Assembly: GCF_014839805.1 (NCBI RefSeq)
Contig: NC_051116.1
Coordinates: forward strand, 9,033,556 to 9,097,555
Length of the DNA: 64,000 nucleotides
Direction of reading: 5' to 3'
DNA from: Manduca sexta
Lineage: Eukaryota; Arthropoda; Insecta; Lepidoptera; Sphingidae
The translations under genes were made by a program, and so were the position numbers. The notes under the pieces are model-generated. The model was not told the origin of the DNA. It saw nothing but the letters and a program-made list of their open reading frames with translations, and did no database searches. Shown piece by piece: positions 39,401 through 54,400 of this stretch. How positions within the stretch are numbered: position 1 is the first letter of the stretch; each line of letters begins with the position of its first letter.

Positions 39401-42400
39401 TCACTTATAAACAAATATCATTCTGGATTATTTGATTCGGTACCTCATGTTAGCCCCTCCTCATAACCACCACTACTCGTCCTATCACTCTGGATCAACA
39501 TCGGCCCGAAAATATATCACTCCGTTGTTACGCGGCAAATTCCCGAAAATTATAGTATTTTGCTCACCCACCACTCGAGATAAGTAACGTGTACAGCACA
39601 TAACATTTACCGTCGCAATCACTTTGCCGCGCTAGTCCGCTAAAGTGTTGCCACTCTCGTGCACTGATAAAGGCTGGTATCGAGTGATATCGAATTTGAT
39701 TGAGTGACACATGAATGGAATAATGTAGGCGTAGAATGGAGTTTTTTTTATTGCTTTGAATGACGAGACGAGCTTGCCTTTCGCCTGATGGTAAGCGATA
39801 CGCCCGTAAACAGTAGAAACATCCAACACTTTGAATCACAATGTATTGTTTGGTATTCCACTGCGCTCGCCATCCTGAGACATGAGATGTTAAGTCTTAT
39901 TATGTCTAGGGCCCTTATTCTGTATGATAGTGTAAACGCGTAACGCGGCCGTGTCATGTTATCTTCGAGAAATATGTGTGGAATGGTATTCTGTAAGCCA
40001 AATTTCTATAGTACAAAACATGATGTGTTGTGTTACGTGCTTGTTACGCACTGTTAAAATAACGTGCGGGATAGAGAATAAGGCCCCTGTTGTTACACTG
40101 ACTACTTTCTGTCTATAGTTATTCCTCGGAGCTACCCGTGAAAGCCCTTCTTCGGAATAAAGTTCCTCTGAGTATTCTTCTGTCATACTTACAACTTGCG
40201 AACATATAATAAAAAGTAACCTTAAGAACTTAATCACTAAGATTGCACGCCTTATGCAGACCAGGGTCCAGTCATCAGCTGTTAAGTCACATAATGTCCA
40301 GTACTTAGATTGACTGCAACGTCCTTTAAATCGGAACACAGTTCTTAACATTCTGTTTTATGGCAGACATATTTAAGACGATGTTGCAGACAAATTACAA
40401 AAGATATACAATATGGTAAATGCTCATAGACTCCGCACATATTACATAGCACCTTATATGGCTGGCGAAATGTTACCTGCTTACTACTGAAAAGATAAAA
40501 AGGCGTGGTGTTTCATATATTGTACATGAAAAGGGAAAAGGCGTGAAGTTATGTGTATTGTAAAATGTGGTCGACAATAAACATTAACACCAGACAACCC
40601 GCTCTCTGAAATAAAAAAAAGCTTTTTCATATTCACCCGTGAATCGAGGTAATACCCTTCTAGCCAACCCGTCCATTTTAATTTGGCCCCCGCGACCCCG
40701 CTCGATGTTTTTATTGTATACGACAGCAATATATCGCGCGACATGACACGGGTCATCTAATTTTGTCGCTGCCCGTCGACATTGATCCCTTTGATTGAGT
40801 TATCTGGTGGATTATTGGCGGGTTTCGTTATTGACGCGTTTCAAAAGCAACTAATACGCGATGCCGTCGACTTTTTTTTGTAGAGAAATGTGCGATTTGT
40901 AAATGCGCAAAGAGTTCGTATTAAAAGTGACTGAATATAATGTGTTAGTATAGAGTGTTAAATTTTTTTTATTTTATTTTTTTTGTACGGGCAAGGGAAA
41001 GCGACCTCACTGTACCTATTGGTATAAGATGTAAAACACACACAGTGTCGAGTGATGAGAGATTACCCCTCGCCCGTTGTCACAATTATGCCGGTCTGTT
41101 TGAATTGAAAGTTTTTTATTGTTACTATTATTGATTTTATTTCGCAATCGGCATGTTAACTTCTTACATTTGTCAAATCACCTAATAAATATGTTAATAT
41201 CGCATTCAAGGATCGGTGGAACATCATCGAGTCACTGATGCTCTTATATTATAATTAACGAGCTATTAATCTAACTCCATGACATAATTATGAGATAATA
41301 TATCACAAAGAACATAAATTAAACTCTTATGTTACACAATCAGAGGATCTGGTCTTTATTAACATTGTCCAACTTTTAACATTGTGTACAACATGAATAT
41401 CAGGACTGGTGATGTAAAATATTGTTTTCGTATATTTTATTAGGTATTAAATTAATATAATGTGTGCGAATATTTTGGATAAATTATTAACGTAGCGAAT
41501 ATGGTTTTAAGTACACAAGGTAAATAAATTGGCGGGAGTGACGCTATTAGGCGAGCTAATTGCGCGTCTGGAAAATTCTTCTTCTTCAGCCTTCATCTAA
41601 CCATTGCTGAGTAAAAGCCTCTTCCATATTTCGCCAACTAGAACGGTCTTGTGCTTTGCGCGTCTTGAAACGGTCGAATGAAAAGGAATGTTTCTTCTTA
41701 CGGTTCGACTCACGGTAATGATCTCGTCAGAATTATGCCGGCTCCGCTGAATGTACACTGGCAGACCCCAGATCGCAGTTCTTCGGAATGACTCGTTTTG
41801 TTCAGGTTTTTTCCCATCCATTTCCATGTCTGTGGTCGTTTTGAAGTCCGGCAACCTCGGAAACTATATAGGAGCTAATACCGCCACTCGGTCACTCGGC
41901 CGAATACCACGGTTCGAGGCCAAAATAATATGTTATTTCGCGCCATTTTCATACTAATCCAGATGGGAACCCGGGGACGCCAAGAAAAATATATATGCGT
42001 TTGAAAATAAATATTCGGATTGTAGATTGTTTACGATGCCTTAGGTTAAAATTATAATGTACCATGGTTTGAGTAGAATAAGGTAAATATTATTTGCCTA
42101 ATTTAATGTTGGTACAAACAACTCTCTTGTTTATATGTATGCATCATCATCATCAGCCACATAAAGTCCACTGCTGAACATAGGCCTCCCCCAAAGATTA
42201 TGTCTGCACATGTGAATAATTATTAATTATCTCTTTGCCCCCCCACCCCTACTGGATGTATGAGTGAATGAGGGGGTGACCTATACCCAATGTCTCAAAA
42301 AACCCGAGAGATAAACTTTTACGACAGAGCAAGACGCATGGCGAAATTTGAAATAGACCGGACAGGAATTTACTTTCTTAATCATGTGTTGCAATAAATC

Positions 42401-45400
42401 AAGGACAGAGTAATCTAATTAAAACATTTTTATATATTATTGTATAAACGGATCTTGTTGAATATTTGGCATTCGATCAAAGATGTCGGCGTTTACCCGG
42501 CCGGAGCGTGATTGATTTACTGCGCGCGCGCATCAATGTCGCGATGATTTGCTGCTTCGGCGAATGTTAGGTTTTTTGTTGAAGACGGGTGTGAGTCGGA
42601 AGGTCGGCTGCGGTGTCGGGGCTTACCTCAATTTTAGCAAATATTGCAATGTATTCGAGTAAATAAAAAATCGAATATTCAATTATAAGATATTTTTATG
42701 ACTATCAATTTGTTTCTCGTAAGGATACGATAAATAATACCGTTTTTTAGTTAACTAGTACATTCACAATTCGACAAATTTATATCCGTCCTATAACGTA
42801 ACAGGGCTCCAGGGGCGAGCGCATATTGGCTACAAATTCCATCCCAAGCAAGTCAGATAGGCAAGTCGAATCGGCAAACTGATCCTTATGGTAGATAATC
42901 TAAGTAACCTATTTAATAATCTATTAAAATCTTATTAATCATAATAAGTGGCAGCAGCTTCTGGACTAATAAGGCGACGTATTCCCAAACCGTCCCATAT
43001 TCCCTAATTCAATTTTCCCGATCAAATGCGACATGTTCGAACGAACGTCTGGTGCCGGATGTTGCTCCATTTCCTACGCGGACCGAGGCGTCGCTTATAA
43101 ATATGGTTTCTATTTATTTTATATCTATACTTGACGGTTCTCAATCTTCGGTAGGTTATTAAATGAATGTCATTGCGTTACTAAAAACACAATATACTTA
43201 TCTTCTTGAAAATAACACTTAACAATAGGCTGCTCGAACCTTAGATGTAAAATAAATATTGACATAAAGTAATTTTAATTTTACACGCCCAACTGTCTCA
43301 TTATGTCTCTAAGGGACTTCGTCGCAGCGGCAACATCACACTTTCATGCAGAAATTACTTAGGCATACGCTATATTTGCACAAAACTACAAAATAGTCAA
43401 AATATCAGAAAAGTGAAACCGGGATTTTTGGTGAAAACATTCGTTATTCCTGGACGATTTTTTTAACAGTTTTAGCATAGGTAAAGTCGTGTATGTGGTT
43501 GCACAAATAGTCCTTTGCTACCTTCAAAATTGCTACAAATATCACGCCACTCTTGTCACCATGCAGTTGGGCGAAAGATGTAAAGTGGTAATGTGTGCTA
43601 TAAACATTTTAAGTGCAAGTCGTTAGCGTGACACGTGTTGTTCCTGAGTTTACTTGAAACGCATTCGGGTCATGCAAATGTCAGTGGGCTGATAGGTTAG
43701 AGTAGGGACAAGGGGTTGGAGGTTGTTTAATTTTCTATTTAAAATAGGTGTAGTTATGGTGTGAAATTGGTATATTAAAATGATCTACACGATGAAAAGT
43801 GTTTGCCATTGTCAATAAGGATTCGTATTTAAAGGGAAATTTTGCATTAGGCATTCGGAAATATGTTTGTGGCCTCCATTATAAGAACGCTTTAATGGAA
43901 ATATTTTTTTTTGGTTTTTATAATTATGAACGTCACTGTACCAAACGCAACATCATACAGTGTGATTCATATTTATGCTACTCTGGAATTAGTTACGTCT
44001 TCCGCGCTTTATGCTTCCTGTTGCCCTTTGGCTTCTGATTATACATACCCACTGTACTTGACAACTTGACAAAAACTGACAAGTTAATATAAATTATACG
44101 AATAAGAACAGTTAGATAGAGTTTTTCGTGACGCTGTAAACAAAATTGACTAATACTCTGCTGAAGTGCAAAAAACGATATCATAATCAAAAACATTCCG
44201 ATAGAATCATAATAAGTAAACACCATTCGATATTTGTTTATGATACACGCATTAATCCTCTTCAAGTATCACTGAAACCTCGTTTCGTACGTTCGCCACA
44301 GCCGCCATCTTGCGCAGCGAGTCGGCCATGTTTGACAGCTGTCAATCGAATGCGTTTGCGCGGGAAACGTGCGCGCGCGCTGCGCCCAATTTATCTTCTC
44401 ATCCGGTGATAGATGTGCGGAATTATTTGTGAGATATCTACTTGGCACAATTGGGGTTTGTGTATATTGTTGAATTTTGTTGATGATTCTATTACCATTT
44501 GAGAGAGATGAGTTTAGAGATAGAAAAAGAAGGCATTGCCATGTGTCATAGTACTCTGAACGCCTCTCATGCGTAGAATAGGAGGATATTACTTGTATCG
44601 ATGTAGACAAGTTAGGCGGTAGCCCCAGCGGCCAGCACACCCACATCGCCTTTCCAGATAGTTGCAGGATCTTATAGCGATTTCAGCGACAAAAGATATC
44701 GTTCTCCAGTTGAATCCACTCCAAAATATATTCTATTGAATGCACGTTTTAAACACATGTAGCGGAAATGTTTTGGATTAGTTTATCAACTAGCACTTCA
44801 TGTTTATTCTCTTTGTGGGTGGGGTTTAATTTCGTGAAAATCGTGATACAAGACTCACAAAAATAATATTAAATCCAGGACGAAATCCACAGCCATTCAG
44901 CGAAAAACTATCCAACCTAATTCTCCAGCGATGCGCTCGAGGCCGCACGTCATGTAATACACTAAAAATACAATATGACCCGAGACCGCAAATCATTTGT
45001 GCTATAAATCTGCGCTGAGTAACGCAGCCTGCCGCTCGTCCAGCGAAGGTTGCTCTATTTGTGAGCTGCTGGATTGTATAGCTTGACTTATTATGTTTCT
45101 AACAAGGTGAGTTTACCAGATGAGCATGGGCTCATATCAGAAAACAAAGAAGATATTGAAATGAACGTGTAAGTCTGTTGAATCGCCAATAATGTAGCTG
45201 GTAGGTCTCCTATATGCGAGATGCTGGTTGGGTTGGTACGGGGAATGTCAAAGGCAAGTCAGTCAGCACAGAATGAATGTGCTGGCTCGTTCAGGGTGGT
45301 ACCACGAGCTCAATGAATGCCAGCGATGAGTATCAGTTTGTTGCTTTTTATCAGATGTATGATTTTGTGAGGCCCAGACATCCCCTTTCTTAACCCCCTT

Positions 45401-48400
45401 CTTTTCAGTTTGATAGACTTGCTTGTTTTTAATCTATTGTTTTAAAGTAATGTATGCCGTATCTCCTCAAATTTATGATGCACATTGTTTTGTACCATTT
45501 TTTTATGTTAAACAGTAAAGTTTTCTTATGGTATCATTGTTAAGAGAACTTATAATAAAAATAAATTAATAAATAGGCTGTCAGTACATACATAAATGAT
45601 ACCTCTAGTATTGTAGGTGCTTGAGTGCGGTGAATATCATTAAACATCAGGTGACCCAAACTAAATTATATATCCCGTATTCACCACAGTGCAGTGGGTG
45701 TGTCTTGTATGGTGTTATACAATCAATAAAATACCGAACAAAGCTGCACTATTTGACGTCCCACTGTTGACCATATGCTGGTAATGTATGTGGTCAAACA
45801 TCGTAACGGCGCGTGGTCGTTACCAGCGCGCTGGTAGGTTTTGTTTGCTAAGGGGCGCCTGCAAACATGCGTTGACGTAAGCAAGCATCGGTTACTAGGG
45901 TTGTCACTGAAGAAATTTTTTAAGGTGGCAAGATAATGTTCTATTTATTAGGTGGTACATTACTTGTACTATCGACTCTCTCTGGATAGGTTTATTTCTG
46001 CCGGCAAGCGGTATGCAAATTCTGTTGCAGTTTGAAAGAATTGTAATACCAAGTTGGGTGTTAGTTTGAAGGGTTATTAGGCTAGCTAGCTGACCAGTAT
46101 ATTCGTGCCTGTGATATCTTAAACCTTCGTAATTCTTCTGTATTTTAAGAAGCGGACATAAAATATATATATACTAATACTATTTATAATTAGATTTAAT
46201 TTTGTATAGTGGGCTTACGTATATTACAAAAGGGAACCCGGCAGGAATCTTATCTTCGCCACTATTATGAATACATAATATCTTAGGATGCTAATGTCAG
46301 CTTATATTCCACAACTAGTGTTAATCTAAAGTAGGATAACACGTCTTAAGTACATCCCCTAACAAACGCGAGTAACTTAACACGATGGCCGGTTGTTTTC
46401 CGTTTGCGGAGCGTCTCGCGGACGGATTTAGGGCACGCTCATTAGCTCACGTGGGTCTAGTACTTAGCACTTAACTCGTGACCTAGTTGCTAGATAGTTA
46501 TAGTACATAGTTAACATCACGCCTCTTGAAGAAGAAAATAAATCATTTATGAGGGACAATATATAGTTACGTGCAAAAAAGAAATTAAGGAATAAATAAA
46601 AGAGGAAAAAATTCCAAAGAAGTAGACCGCGTATATTTCATGATATTAGTAGCGAGCTTTTTCCCTTTTCGGGCGTAGGGGTGTGACATGTCAGTTGTGA
46701 AGGGTCCACATATTCAGATTCCTGCCGACTTCCCTTTATGTAGAATTTAATAATAATATCAGCCCTGTATTATATACTTTCCCACTGCTGAGCACGGGCC
46801 TCCTCTACTACTGAGAGGGATTAGGCCTTTGTCCACCACGCTGGCCTAGTGCGGATTGGTAGACTTCACACACCCTCGAAAATTCCTATAGAGAATTTCT
46901 CAGGTACGCAGGTTTCCTCACGATGTTTTCCTTCACCGTTAAAGCAAGCGATAATGCACAAAGAATACACACATAATTTTTTAGAATTTAATTATAATCA
47001 TATCAAGTTAATATTCTTATATCAGTATTATCGCACGATGATCTGTGACATCGCTATGGCTTCGTAAGTGCACGAACCTGCCAGCTGAGCGGGTCGCGGC
47101 GGTTGACTTCTCGGATTAGTGTCACTGTGCTAGGAGGGTTGTGGGAGGGGTCTACTTCCGAGTGAAAAGTAGGAAATAGCGTATAACGAAACCGCGTAAG
47201 GCGAGTGCCGCGTATATCCAGGGAGGCGTAAGGGTATTCCATTTTTGAAATTTTGTTTAATAAAGAGGTTTAATTTGACTGATTTTTTAATCTAGTGGGT
47301 TTAAAAAAGTAACAGTGATTTTATATTTTTGAAATGGAAAGCATATCTTTAACCGTTAGGCGAGCGAAAAAAAGTTTATATTTCTATTTAATTATGTAAA
47401 TTTAGCTCACAGCTTATAGTTTAGCACGCTAAAGATATATTATCTTTACCTTTTTATGAATTGGTCATGTAGCTACTAACATATCTACACTTCAATGCAC
47501 ATTGGAACCATCCTAAAAGTATATAATCTCTACTAAATTTGCGGACGCGTCGGACACATAATCTCGCGGTGAAATTATGTAAATTAACACCATTATGCAG
47601 ATGAACCGACACCGGTATGACTTGCAAAGTGTATTTCTCATACACACTTCTCGTGTGTGAATTATGGAGTGTCATTGCCGCGTATAGCGAGTACCGCGGA
47701 TAACGAATACGCGCTATCGGGGGATGATTTTAAGAGATAAATCAAGACAAAGTATGTGTGAATTAAACATGTTATTTGTGTTAATCCATTTGTATTTGCG
47801 TAATAAATGGAATTTGATAGTGACTGCTCGCCAAAAACGATGCGTTTAATTGATGTTAAAGGATCTTAACGCATGCGCGATTACTCTGACATCGATGGTA
47901 GCTATGAAAAGCGAGAACTATTTTTCATAATGCCATAAAAAATGTTTCGCTTTTTCTAAAAAATCGCACATATCTTGTACAAAGATCTGCCGCCAAGCAA
48001 TAGTCCGGTTTGAGGAACATTGTAGCCAGTGTAACTACTGGACATAATAAGACTTAACATCTCATGTCTCAGGATAGCGAGTGCAGTGGAATACCAAACA
48101 ATATTTTATAATTCAAGGTGTTGAATGGTGTATCTACTGTTTATGGGCGGTCGTATCGCTTACCTTCAGGCGAACTGCAAGCTCGTCTCGTCACTCAAAG
48201 CAATATAGTAAATAAAAGACTAGCAAGTTCGCATATAACAAAACCGCGTATACGGAATCTAAACTTTCAGGAAGACACGCTTGTCTAGTCTATTTAGTTG
48301 CGACGAGGTCGTGTCGCGTCAGTTGCAGTTGTTACGGCGGCACGATCGCACGCTGACGCAGCGCAGTTGTAGCGTCGACGTCGCGCTGTTCGGACGTGAC

Positions 48401-51400
48401 GCGTGTACACCCCCTTTCTTAGGGGTCGTGAGTGTCGTGGTGTGAGTGTGATAGGTCATTAGGGGGCTTTTTTTTAAATTGATAATTATATTTGTGATGG
48501 CTTGGAAATAATGTGGTGTTTATTTGGAAATTTTACTATGCATCTTAGTTGAAGTTATTTAGTGATTTAATTATCTCCAGTTTGTTCACTTCTAAATAGT
48601 TTGTTTCTTTACGTTAATATAAGGTAATCAGGTATGGCCGCTGATTAGTTTAATTACTTGTTTAAATGTTTAGTAGTGCGACCCTTGGTACTTGACCCCC
48701 CTTTCAGTAGACAATCCTAATCGCTTTTTCGATCTCTCGCTAAAATGGACCAATAAAAACAAAGCATTTTTTACATGTTTATTTTGATTGGTTTAATCTC
48801 CGGATCTTATTGAAGATTGTGATTGAGATCATTTGTCGAAAATGGCTGTTAGTAACAATATTTAAAAAGATTTTTCGATGCATCATTAATAGTAGTTAAC
48901 ATTGGTCATCATTAAACTTTTTTTTTATTCTAGTATTGGATTTCACTCTTCTCTCATCTTTACTCAGCACTAAGATATTGGTCGTAGTCTTGATACTAGA
49001 GAAAACACTCGCACAATACCTATAATTTGGATTTAGAGACGATAGTTCAGTGGCTTCCGATTTTTCACACTCTTCGGTGGAATTGGTGGACTGGCTCGGT
49101 GGCGTACTTGTTCTGCATGTGTGTTACGGCAGCGCTCTGAGGTCCTGGGTTCGAATCACAAGTCGGACCGTGATATTTGGGTTTTTCCTGCTCAATATCA
49201 ACCAGGAATATGGAATTTGTGACCGATATGCGATAGGCTCGCCCCCTAATGGGACGGAACACACTTGGTGAAAATCGGGTGCCCTGGTCGCGCCTCTGCA
49301 TACCTCCCTTCGGGAATAAATGCGTGATGTGTGTTGTTTTCGGCAAAACTGTCATCAATTTAGTTAATAAATGACAGTAACAATAGTTATGTATGTTAAC
49401 ATATTTCGTTACACAATATAGCTTTCACGTGCGCACGTCTAATTGCAGTAACGATTACGATTTATCTAACGCAGTTACTGTATGACAGAGAAATATTTGA
49501 GTTATGGGCGTGTGTGACCTGAATATGTACTTCGTGTTGAAGAGGAAGGTTGTTGGTCTGTGGTTTATATAGCATAAATAGTCACGTCGCGTCGTTTTCC
49601 TCGAAGGGGGGTAGGCAGAGGTGGAACCAGAGCATCCACTTTTCGCCAAGTGTGGCCCGTCTCATGTACTCGTAGTAGAAGACAAGCCTATCGTCTTATC
49701 GGGCAAAAATTCCATATACCGGGCTGAGACTGATTATAAATATATCATTTTGCTCGATCGGGATTCGAACCGATGGTCGTCCAAATGTGAAAAGATGTAG
49801 GCTAGATTTTAAGCCTAGTAGTGGTCCCGATGCGTGGGAGTTTCTGAGTTTCATGGTCCAATTAGGTCCATTGTATAGTGCCCCTATTTTATATTTAATC
49901 ATTTTCAAAGTTGCACTGTAGACAGTTTCGTCCACATCAAAAACAAAAAGTACATCGCAAAAATCGACATTCACGGGCTGCATTTTTGTATTTATCAGAT
50001 CCTAAAACATCTTCGGTTTTAATTCTTTTACATTCCTTATTAATAAATGAAAACAAAATTTCTATTAGACTAATGATTTTTAAAGTGAATGAAATAATTT
50101 ATTTTTAAATAAAACTTTTTTTTTTCTTCCTAAGACTTTAATCTCACTTTTAATAAACTTATCTTACGTCCTACGCCTAGGTGGCATAGTTGTAGTACAG
50201 CGCGACTGCAGTGTTCGGGTCTCAGGTTCGATCCTCAGGTTGGGCAAAGTGATATTGAATTTTTTCCCTATTAGCAGCCTGGAGTATACATTTTATAACC
50301 GATATACGAATACGACTATAAATGATGCCTACCCCGTAAACAAAAGGCATGAGTATATGTGTGCTTCCGTCATCTCAAACCCTTCCTTATCCCGAAAACG
50401 ATTCAAGACAACCTTCGATGAAAACCAGCACAATGACGTCACACCAGCCTAGAGACCGGCCAACAACGAGCGCAGTAATTACCGCGCGAGCTCTAGGAAA
50501 CCTACTCGCGGTACATTAGCATCGAGTTTTGTGCACGCCCACTTGTCCGAATGCATATGGGCATTGAGCCTTTGTCTTGAAATATTAATGCGACCTTCGT
50601 GTGTTTCCGTGTATACATAAATTCAAGCCTTTATCCTCGAAGGGTGGGTTGAGGTGTGACAGGTGCGTAGGGTCATCGAGCTTTTAGTTCTATATATGTT
50701 TATCGCGATATTGAAGACAAAACTAAACTCTATCAGCTCTGTTTAGAAAAGGTTTTATTCTTTGATATTTCTCTTTCATTACTTGTAAGGGAGATAGTGG
50801 GAAACGGTGATATAAATATAGGGGAATCTCTGGCCGATTCCCCCAGTAACCAACTTGATTCATCATCATCATCTACAACATGTAGAATCCCACTGCTGGG
50901 TATAGGCCTCTCTCAATTCATGCCACCTTTTTGATGTCCACCAAGTTGATTAATATAAAAAATTAACCACACAGATTCTCACGTTCAAAATACTATAAAA
51001 TCTGAACCAAAAATATAAATCTAATAAGTACAAAACGTGTTGTAAGTGAACAAAGATGAAATAGTGCAAACTGGACAAGTGTTAGCCTAGTGTTGTGTTG
51101 TGTTGAGTGTTGTTGCGCAACATGGCGACGCCGGCGCCACCGCGCGTGTCGCGCAACGTGTCGCTGCCGGCCGGGCGACAGCCGCCCGTCATCGGCACAC
51201 TGGCCAGGAGAACATTATCGGAAAGGTACTGGGCTTTAAGTGTTTTGATTATTAGAACTATCTGGGTCGCGAGTTGGTACGCGTGGATAACTTATTTCCG
51301 ATGTTATATTTAAATGAAACAAAACCGGTAATCTCCCCACCTGTGAAAACTACGTGAAATTCCGTTCAGATGTTTTAGAAATTGCGCTAACACACTGAAA

Positions 51401-54400
51401 ATAATTGAAAAAAAGCTCATTTTTGTTTTATTATTCTTTTTAGTCACCCGCTTATAAAACAGAGAAAGGGGACTCTGTTTTAAAATATCTATAGATGAAG
51501 GTAGTCAATAAATATTATGGTCCAAGTCATTCTACCCTAGTAATATTATGCATAGTAATAGTATTTTTTGTATTGATATTAGGTCTTTCGTAGATGAGAA
51601 TAGTCAGAATACTATGTTGTTAATGTTTTAGTCTGTGTCTTACTTACAAGCACTATTATTATGTTTTTTTTTAGCTGTATCTTTCAGTTTCTAAGTGTAT
51701 CCAATTTTTCGCCACTTTTATGTCGATTATAATGATTCTTAAAGCTGCAACGGAACAACGTCGCCTGAGTATAAATATTTGCAATCGTTTACTGATGATA
51801 AGTCATTAATTAACGATGGTTTGGTGGTCTAAGTTTCCAAAAATTGCTTTATTTATTTGAACTCAATATGAACTTGTTTATTTTGTCTTTGTGTTGTAAT
51901 TTGCAGACAGTTTGAGGATTATTTTGTTTGATTTGTAATAGTTTTGTATCTACTTACCGTTACGACTCAACATGTACTACAAAATCCCATATCTCAATTA
52001 GCCCTATTAGAGGAAGATTTTACATGAAAACTTTTGTGCCTACTGATGTTATGTACGAAACTCAATATAATATAGTAAGAAGATTTGATATTTCTAGAGG
52101 CAGCCTCTACTTTATGTTCTGCGATGTTTGCCGATCTATTGTTATAATCTTATATCTATTTAATGAATTTGTATCATTTCACTGTGTCCTCTTTGACTAA
52201 ATGTTGAGATTTTTCCGGTATGCTTTGACTGTTTTCGCTTCACAGAATACAATCCATTCAATTAGTTTCGGCTATTCGCAGTGGGTCACTGTTTTCTTGT
52301 TTAGTTTGAAGTACCAAATGATTAGAAAGCATTTAATAATTTCGCGTTGTTTACGACCAATTTATGTTATTTTAAACCTTATTGCAAGATTAAATATAAA
52401 TTGCTATCGGTTTTTTTTTTTTTTTTTTAATAAGTATTTGCGAAAGAAGCAACTCTGAGTTTTTTGCCCGTTCTTCTCTGGTGAGAACTGCTTTCCGAAC
52501 TGGTGGTAGAGTTAATATTAACGGAATATAAATAATGTATAACATTTTACGGATTCAAATAAATTATATCATTTCATTTCAAGTAAAATGTTTGACAGCA
52601 CTATCACAAAAAAGTAAAATTTTTAAATCATGTTAAAATATTCAGTCAGAAAAATTATTATTTGTTTTTATTCATTTATAGTTGGGATTAATTTTTTGTA
52701 CTTACTCGATTATTAACAGTATAATCACATCAGGGCCCTTATTCTGTATGATAGTGTAAACGCGTAACGCGGCCGTGTCATGTTATCTTCGAGAAATATG
52801 TGTGGAATGGTATTCTGTAAGCCAAATTTCTATAGTACAAAACATGATGTGTTGTGTTACGTGCTTGTTACGCACTGTTAAAATAACGTGCGGGATAGAG
52901 AATAAGGCCCCTGCATGACACATAGCGTCACAAGATGTGTCTCCCTCGTCGCATCACGGTCAGCGAGTAGCGTACAGCCCTCGTTATCTCTGCTGCGCGG
53001 GTGCAAGCGATAAATTCCGATAGCTTCCTGTCTGTTTTAATACATTATCGTGGACGTTGTATCAGGCTTAGTAAGCTTGTTGTAAATATGTAAGGGATTG
53101 TTGTTACTATGTCAGGGTTCACGAGTTATTTTTTTGTTTCTTAGTGTAAAAGATCTAAGAACTATCTCGTTGGTCGACCCGGGAATTGAACCCGAGACTT
53201 CACGGCCGAACAGGCGCAATACGACCGTTCTATTCAGTTCAAATTACATCATTATTTTAACACGTTTAAAGTCTATATTCCCACATCAATCCAATCAGAT
53301 CCAGGTAACCTAGTTCGTGTAATTGATTGCCGTGTACCAGGCGCCCATCACTCGGTGAAGGTTGAACGCAATTCAATTACGGGCGAGTCGTGTCATTTTA
53401 TATTAATTCCGTTGAAACGCTTGCACTAATTGCTGATGATTAGAGGAAGGGTGGGAAAGGCTTTCAACTTGATTTAATAGGAAAGTTTTGCTTTTTGTGG
53501 TATATTTATATGTTGATTTAATTTTTTTCCACTTTAACAGAATATAAGTATTTAAACTTAACTGCATCATACGTGTAGGGTTTTGTGAGAGTTATAGCGA
53601 CTTATTAGTTTCTATTCTAAGTACACAAAGCTTTAATAAGGAGTGTCTATTATGTTGTTTCACCAAAATACACAATATTGAAAAACTATAGAGAAAAATT
53701 CCAATCCTTTGCCACTCTAGTATTCATAACCTAAAAACTAAGTAACCAAACTTCAAATGCAAACCGTTTTCAAGAAATCGGTCTGGTTATCTGTAGGTAA
53801 AGGACTATGTTCAGCATTGGACATCTTGTTTTTATCTTATGCGTGCACGACAATGTGATCGTACTGTACCTGATGGTGAGCTAAGTAGCATTCAAAGAGT
53901 GTATCAACTGATGAGAGATGACTGTCCTTCGCCAGTCGCCACAATTATGCCGGCCTGTTTGAACCGGACATACACAGGCTGATCCCTTAACGCGACATAA
54001 TTACGTGGGCTATTTTGGCGAGATTTAACGCTTTGTCTACGCTGTTCGCTATTCAGCTGGATGTAAATGTCCTACCACCGATTCTGTCGCAAATGATGAG
54101 CCATCAATTTGCTAAGATTCATGTGTTTATGTGAAATGTATGAAAACACAGTAAGCTGTATCACGACGTCCCCATCCTCCCCATTGTCATGCAAATGACA
54201 TGCAGCGAGCCGCAGGAAAGTGGCCGAGCGGTTTTCCTAAAGCGTGACCGACGTACAAACGACACAAACTCACATTATACATATGTATTGTGGAAATGTA
54301 GAGGTATGGAAATGGGTTTAGTTGGAGAAGTTTCTGCGTAATTTATTAATTATATTTATTGTTGTTTCACGTTACTGAAACGAATCCTGATTAAAGACAA

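Noticed and set aside
39959..40351. 130-codon minus-strand open frame
   Set aside because: Runs through the 179-bp MITE and family C repeat; no domain.
42146..42212. ATCATC...CCCACTGCTGG-type words considered as a conserved regulatory element
   Set aside because: Minus-strand translation matches the end of an RTE-type LINE ORF, so it is a truncated LINE.
44269..44646. 125-codon minus-strand open frame
   Set aside because: No domain, no splice support, not repeated in any recognised element.
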